A stretch of DNA of 64,000 nt from NCBI RefSeq assembly GCF_017939705.1, contig NZ_JAGKSQ010000003.1, positions 248,001 to 312,000 on the forward strand, written 5' to 3'. How positions within the stretch are numbered: the first letter of the stretch is position 1; each line of letters begins with the position of its first letter. This DNA is from Halalkalibacter suaedae. GTDB lineage: Bacteria; Bacillota; Bacilli; Bacillales; Bacillaceae_D. The notes under the pieces were generated by a model. That model had not been told where the DNA came from and did not search any database. It saw only the letters and a list, made by a program, of their open reading frames with translations. Of this stretch, positions 63,513 through 64,000 are shown piece after piece. The position numbers and the translations under genes were made by a program.

Positions 63513-64000
63513 TTAAGATAATAACTGTTTCATTTGATGGATTTCCTGTAATAACATCGCAGCCTTTAAGGGATCCTTCTCCCTCTTCATTTCAATTTCC
63601 TTTTGTTGAATCTCTACCCTTTTTGGGTATGTTTCAATCTGTCTCATGTAATCAATTATTTCCTGTTCCTGATAATCTTCATTAATTGTTAGCATCGCTA
63701 GTTCCGTTGCAATACGTCTTAGTTTCTCATCAGTTAAGTCCTGGATGAATTGACTAGGATTCGGTTCATAGCCTTGCCCGTAGAAAGCGAACAAATAAGC
63801 TGCGATTGCTTGGTGTTCATCTATATTAAAAGCACCGCCAAGCCGTTCTTGAACTAGTTCTGCAACCTGCTCCTCTCTCATCATATGTGCCAGTAGTAAT
63901 CGCTCTGCATTATGATAAGCTGGCAAGAGTTTTTTTGATTCAAGTGGCTTTTTTAATGGAGATCTGTTTTCTTTTGCCTTATATTGTTTCTCCTTTGCAC
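63513..64000 (-). CDS. dnaG: DNA primase DnaG, C-terminal part (5' end beyond window)
   Basis: The last 162 codons of dnaG; the frame is open to the window edge. It carries the C-terminal helicase-interaction domain, recognised from LPAYHNAERLLLAHMM and the helical EQEIIDYMRQIE.. KKEIEMKRE region. The catalytic Toprim core lies outside. It precedes sigA by 43 bases, so the two are cotranscribed as in other bacilli. Confidence 0.93.
   Translation of the reverse strand, partial: AKEKQYKAKENRSPLKKPLESKKLLPAYHNAERLLLAHMMREEQVAELVQERLGGAFNIDEHQAIAAYLFAFYGQGYEPNPSQFIQDLTDEKLRRIATELAMLTINEDYQEQEIIDYMRQIETYPKRVEIQQKEIEMKREKDPLKAAMLLQEIHQMKQLLS

Overview
The window is a low-GC chromosomal segment of an endospore-forming member of the Bacillaceae. 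The basis is direct: a solitary SpoVAF-type germination protein, and gene content and order (dnaG-sigA-cccA-trmK-yqfO-ispH-yqfQ-cshB-nfo-yqfT-zur-yqfW-yqfX-ispG-yqfZ, then yqgB-sodA-yqgE-pbpA-rpmG-yqgN-gluP-yqgQ-glcK-yqgU) that I know from the Bacillus subtilis yqf/yqg region. Large REP-like hairpins of a kind common in Bacillaceae and a BCCT osmolyte carrier would fit a salt- or alkali-tolerant relative, but that is inference. No prophage, CRISPR array or complete insertion sequence is visible.

Layout. 1-2.1 kb: a truncated BCCT transporter diverges from a DUF1659-DUF2922-YvrJ trio of tiny genes. 2.3-6 kb: a membrane protein, msrA-msrB, and a yjcH-yjcG-yjcF operon. 6.3-11.9 kb: a leftward TPP-riboswitch operon, thiE-thiS-thiG-thiO-thiD, followed by a membrane-anchored unknown and an unusual DUF1385/YqgV (thiamine-binding family) fusion. 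11.9-24.5 kb: yqgU, aspA, glcK-yqgQ, yueI, spoVAF, gluP, thiF, a DUF92 gene, yqgN and rpmG. 24.6-29.6 kb: a MITE-like 180-bp element and a four-gene leftward polysaccharide cluster whose centre is a GH57 branching enzyme fused to a GT4 glycosyltransferase, with a nucleotidyltransferase, a DUF4912 protein and an unknown. 29.9-36 kb: two small envelope-associated genes, pbpA, a probable 6S RNA, yqgE, sodA and four tRNAs. 36-48.3 kb: a Na/Pi cotransporter, yqgB, NfeD, a DUF1002 protein, an MFS carrier, yqfZ, ispG, yqfX, yqfW, a DUF1540 protein, zur and a zinc-type ABC transporter with two different permeases. 48.4-52.2 kb: ppx-ppk. 52.3-64 kb: an orphan sensor kinase, yqfT, nfo, cshB, yqfQ, a CarD-family gene, ispH, yqfO, trmK, cccA, sigA and the 3' end of dnaG.

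How genes work together. thiE/S/G/O/D make and join thiamine precursors under TPP control; thiF, which activates ThiS, is 10 kb away. ppx and ppk form a polyphosphate turnover pair. Zur probably regulates the zinc permease operon it belongs to. ispG and ispH are the last two MEP-pathway enzymes. The GH57-GT fusion, nucleotidyltransferase and DUF4912 genes look like a self-contained alpha-glucan-like synthesis unit.

The most interesting signals are the DUF1385-YqgV fusion with a preserved internal ribosome binding site and TTG, the GH57-GT4/DUF4912 cluster, the REP-like elements with paired compensatory changes, and the 180-bp terminal-inverted-repeat element that ends exactly on a stop codon. 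Everything was read by eye; no database search was run, so family names rest on recognised motifs and gene order.
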